Part shown: positions 9,001-9,300 of the stretch, piece after piece
Position numbering within the stretch: position 1 is the stretch's first letter
How the letters are laid out: the number at the start of each line of letters is the position of its first letter
Source: Lachnospiraceae bacterium
GTDB taxonomy: Bacteria > Bacillota_A > Clostridia > Lachnospirales > Lachnospiraceae
Assembly: GCA_017542725.1 (NCBI GenBank)
Contig: JAFXWR010000105.1
Coordinates: forward strand, 1 to 9,300
Length of the DNA stretch: 9,300 nucleotides
Reading direction: 5' to 3'
The notes under the pieces: generated by a model
What the model was told of the DNA's origin: nothing
Databases searched by the model: none
Seen by the model: only the letters and a program-made list of their open reading frames with translations
Program-made: the position numbers and the translations under genes

Positions 9001-9300
9001 TGATGGATATAACTACTTAACTACTTATAATGTAATACTCACAGAGAAAGATGATAGTGTAGTAAACAATGTCATAAATGTAGTAGGAAGTGGAAAAGCA
9101 TATATATATAACACAGTCATAAGTAGTTATAGTAATGTTAATACATTAATGACTATAAAGACAGGATATATTTACAATACAGAAATATATAATAATACAG
9201 GAAATAGATTATTATATAACAATGGGCTTGGAGGCTTTGTAGATTTAAACAATGTAAAGATATACGAGAATACATTTAAAGATAGATTAATAGTAAGTGA
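1..9300 (+). CDS. Giant repetitive beta-helix-like protein, internal fragment (both ends outside window)
   Basis: A single frame, first complete codon at base 2, runs uninterrupted through 3,099 codons to the right edge; base 1 is the last base of the previous codon. No start, stop or signal peptide is present, so this is a middle section. The product is a tandem array of about 400-residue repeats. Each has a Cys/His head (H-x1-2-H-x2-C-G...C-x1-2-H...H), a PTSG-like turn, an LCLNG motif, an I-T-N-C motif, a long Asn/Ser/Thr-rich series of short beta strands, and a closing N-W-K...T-V block. There are 36 cysteines, 32 of them at four fixed positions in eight repeats. The short strands with regular Asn/Gly turns suggest a parallel beta-helix. 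I recall similar architecture in large presumed surface proteins of Clostridia; an adhesin or structural surface role is inference. No catalytic motif or membrane segment is seen. Codons are strongly A-ending; Arg is AGA/AGG except four CGN (2897, 4151, 4589, 8675). All eight Trp codons are TGG. Confidence 0.96.
2..154 (+). repeat. C-terminal tail of the preceding ~400-residue repeat (partial)
   Basis: These 51 codons match the end of the other repeats. N-Y-R-K-E-T-V at 8-28 corresponds to the N-W-K-x-[ED]-T-V closing block, with Tyr in place of Trp. It is followed by a charged stretch around S-S-K-Y-E-E-D-E-E-Y-K-Y (70-105), matching the linker form seen in repeats 2 and 5 (D-S-x-Y-D...Y-A-Y), then a short strand leading to the next Cys/His head at 155. 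It shows that the repeat array extends upstream of the window. Confidence 0.75.
155..1333 (+). repeat. Repeat 1 (complete, 393 codons)
   Basis: The Cys/His head is H-R-H-M-V-C-G at 155-175 with C-T-H at 185-193 and the extra His at 206. The P-T-S-G turn is at 266-277, L-N-I-C-L-N-G at 335-355 (Cys at 344), and T-N-C at 410-418, 24 residues after the first of this Cys pair. V-Y-G at 482-490 starts the beta-strand body, which includes Y-G-T-L-N-M-E-E-N-R-F near 902-934 and I-Y-V-S-S near 971-985. The closing block is K-T-G-L-V-F-S-N-W-K at 1175-1204, then E-T-V. The tail carries F-I-L-H-S-A-Y-K (about 1244-1267), a variant also found in repeats 4 and 7. Total Cys: four, all at the conserved positions. 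Confidence 0.88.
1334..2599 (+). repeat. Repeat 2 (complete, 422 codons, the longest)
   Basis: The head is H-K-N-H-F-V-C-G at 1334-1357, with two residues between the first His pair, then C-A-G-H at 1367-1378 and the extra His at 1397. A P-K-S-G turn lies at 1457-1468 and L-N-I-C-L-N-G at 1535-1555 (Cys at 1544). The usual I-T-N-C is replaced by I-C-N-C, giving cysteines at 1616 and 1622, and a further unpaired-looking Cys is at 1793. V-F-G is at 1691-1699. The body has Y-G-S-L-T-I-K-N-N-T-F-V-K-G-T (about 2117-2161) and I-Y-V-S at 2189-2200. N-W-K lies at 2453-2461. The tail (L-S-G-Y...D-S-K-Y-D...Y-A-Y) closely resembles that of repeat 5. Confidence 0.87.
2600..3823 (+). repeat. Repeat 3 (complete, 408 codons)
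   Basis: The head is H-V-H-Y-A-C-G at 2600-2620 with C-N-H at 2630-2638 and the extra His at 2651. P-T-E-G is at 2714-2725, followed by N-W-Y-L, which contains one of the few Trp outside the closing block. N-L-C-L-N-G spans 2798-2815 (Cys 2804) and I-S-N-C ends at Cys 2879. L-Y-G is at 2948-2956; an extra Cys follows at 2981. The body includes D-N-V-N-M-R-G (about 3140-3160), mirrored as Q-N-V-N-M-S-G in repeat 6, and Y-G-S-F-N-V-Y-G-N-T-F (about 3389-3421). V-Y-V-G lies at 3461-3472 and G-V-V-I-D-N-W at 3677-3697. The tail ends in a basic Q-R-H-K-N-H that runs into the next head. Confidence 0.87.
3824..5011 (+). repeat. Repeat 4 (complete, 396 codons)
   Basis: The head is H-K-N-H-K-V-C-G at 3824-3847, and its second half C-V-H is at 3866-3874 after an insertion that lengthens the gap between the two cysteines to seven residues. 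The extra His is at 3890. P-T-S-G-N-Y-Y-L lies at 3938-3961. L-N-L-C-L-N-G is at 4007-4027 (Cys 4016) and I-T-S-C at 4082-4093, with Ser for the usual Asn. I-F-G is at 4163-4171. The body has Y-G-T-L-R-I-E-N-N (about 4595-4621), V-Y-I-A-S at 4658-4672 and D-G-G-V-F-D-N. The closing block reads T-G-V-I-F-K-K-W, with Trp at 4877. The tail F-I-L-H-D-N-Y-K (about 4922-4945) matches repeat 1. Confidence 0.87.
5012..6232 (+). repeat. Repeat 5 (complete, 407 codons)
   Basis: The head is H-A-H-K-L-C-G at 5012-5032 with C-T-H at 5051-5059 and the extra His at 5075. The turn is degenerate (N-T-G-K-F-Y-L around 5117-5137, no Pro). Y-L-C-L-N-G-H lies at 5186-5206 (Cys 5192) and I-T-N-C ends at Cys 5273, the widest spacing of this pair at 27 residues. 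L-Y-G is at about 5339-5347. The body contains M-E-I-K-D-N-T-F-V-K-G-T (about 5780-5816), almost the same phrase as in repeat 2, then F-Y-A-T-H-T-G near 5843-5863, then N-N-E-V-D-N-E-T-L-L, which is also close to repeat 2. The closing block G-I-L-F-K-N-W-K has Trp at 6095, and the tail has D-S-L-Y-D...Y-A-Y. Confidence 0.87.
6233..7417 (+). repeat. Repeat 6 (complete, 395 codons; closing Trp lost)
   Basis: It has the most compact head: H-K-H-F-V-C-G at 6233-6253 with only two residues between Gly and the second Cys, C-N-H at 6260-6268, then the extra His at 6293. P-T-E-G is at 6353-6364. I-C-L-N-G-Y is at 6428-6445 (Cys 6431) and I-T-N-C at 6485-6496, the shortest Cys-Cys spacing (21 residues). 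I-F-G is at 6569-6577. The body has Q-N-V-N-M-S-G (about 6647-6667), I-S-V-S-N-N-K-F (about 7040-7063) and I-Y-I-S-S at 7097-7111. The closing block is degenerate: G-T-G-K-V-M-Y-N-S-S-K (7280-7312) aligns with T-G-V-I-F-x-N-W-K, but the Trp is gone. Confidence 0.86.
7418..8599 (+). repeat. Repeat 7 (complete, 394 codons)
   Basis: The head is H-K-H-F-L-C-G at 7418-7438 with C-S-H at 7451-7459 and the extra His at 7475. T-T-S-G-K-K-Y-L (7517-7540) is the turn, with Thr in place of Pro. Y-L-C-I-N-G-H is at 7586-7606, with Ile for the usual second Leu (Cys 7592), and I-T-D-C ends at Cys 7664. The K-L-x-M-N-G phrase after the motif is shared with repeat 4. I-Y-G is at 7733-7741. The body includes L-S-V-S-D-N-N-F (about 8168-8191) and V-Y-V-G-S-S at 8234-8251. 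The closing block reads G-C-V-V-N-N-W-N with Trp at 8459 and a non-conserved Cys at 8444. The tail F-I-R-L-H-S-Y-Y (about 8498-8521) resembles repeats 1 and 4. Confidence 0.87.
8600..9300 (+). repeat. Repeat 8 (partial, cut by the right edge)
   Basis: The head is H-V-H-M-V-C-G at 8600-8620 with C-S-H at 8639-8647 and the extra His at 8666. The turn is M-P-N-Y-G-S-Y-F (8714-8737). L-N-I-C-L-N-G-Y lies at 8786-8809 (Cys 8795) and I-T-D-C ends at Cys 8861. I-L-G at 8951-8959 stands where other repeats have hxh[YF]G. The body continues with D-L-N-N-V-K-I-Y-E-N-T-F (about 9242-9277) and is still open at the edge. About 233 codons are present, so roughly 160 more would be expected before the next head if this repeat has the usual length. 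Confidence 0.85.

Noticed and set aside
155..9300. Regular repeat spacing as a CRISPR array or an insertion-sequence tandem
   Set aside because: The period is about 1.2 kb and the conservation is at protein level across an open frame; there are no identical short repeats with spacers and no transposase or inverted ends.

Overview
The whole 9.3 kb window lies inside one protein-coding gene on the + strand. The frame whose first complete codon is at base 2 stays open to the right edge: 3,099 complete codons, with no start and no stop. I read it through line by line and found no in-frame TAA, TAG or TGA. The window is therefore an internal slice of a giant repetitive protein. It holds no second gene, RNA gene, intergenic gap or credible regulatory site.

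Layout: bases 1-154 are the tail of an earlier repeat. Seven complete repeats follow, starting at 155, 1334, 2600, 3824, 5012, 6233 and 7418, with lengths of 393, 422, 408, 396, 407, 395 and 394 codons. An eighth starts at 8600 and is cut by the window edge. Each repeat follows the same plan: (a) a Cys/His head, H-x(1-2)-H-x2-C-G-x(2-8)-C-x(1-2)-H plus one more His 4-9 residues on; (b) a 'PTSGxYYL'-like turn and strand; (c) an 'LCLNG' motif; (d) an 'I-T-N-C' motif 21-27 residues after the LCLNG cysteine; (e) an 'hxh[YF]G' strand; (f) a long Asn/Ser/Thr-rich body of short beta-strand phrases (for example 'YGSLTIKNNTF' and 'IYVSS'), which looks like a parallel beta-helix; (g) a closing 'TGVIFxNWKxDTV' block and a charged linker that leads into the next Cys/His head.

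From memory, the HxHxxCG...CxH plus LCLNG plus beta-helix arrangement occurs in very large, mostly uncharacterised, presumably cell-surface proteins of low-GC Clostridia and related Bacillota. A surface or adhesin-like structural role is an inference; no catalytic motif, signal peptide, membrane segment or sorting signal is visible here. Very AT-rich DNA, strongly A-ending codons (ATA, GTA, ACA, TTA, GGA) and Arg encoded almost only by AGA/AGG suggest a low-GC member of Bacillota, probably Clostridia. All eight Trp codons are TGG and TGA never occurs in frame, so TGA is most likely a normal stop.

Points of most interest are the size of the gene, the eight-fold conserved 4-His/2-Cys head (a possible metal site), the paired cysteines about one helix coil apart, and signs that repeats 1/4/7, 2/5 and 3/6 are more alike, suggesting a three-repeat unit of duplication.
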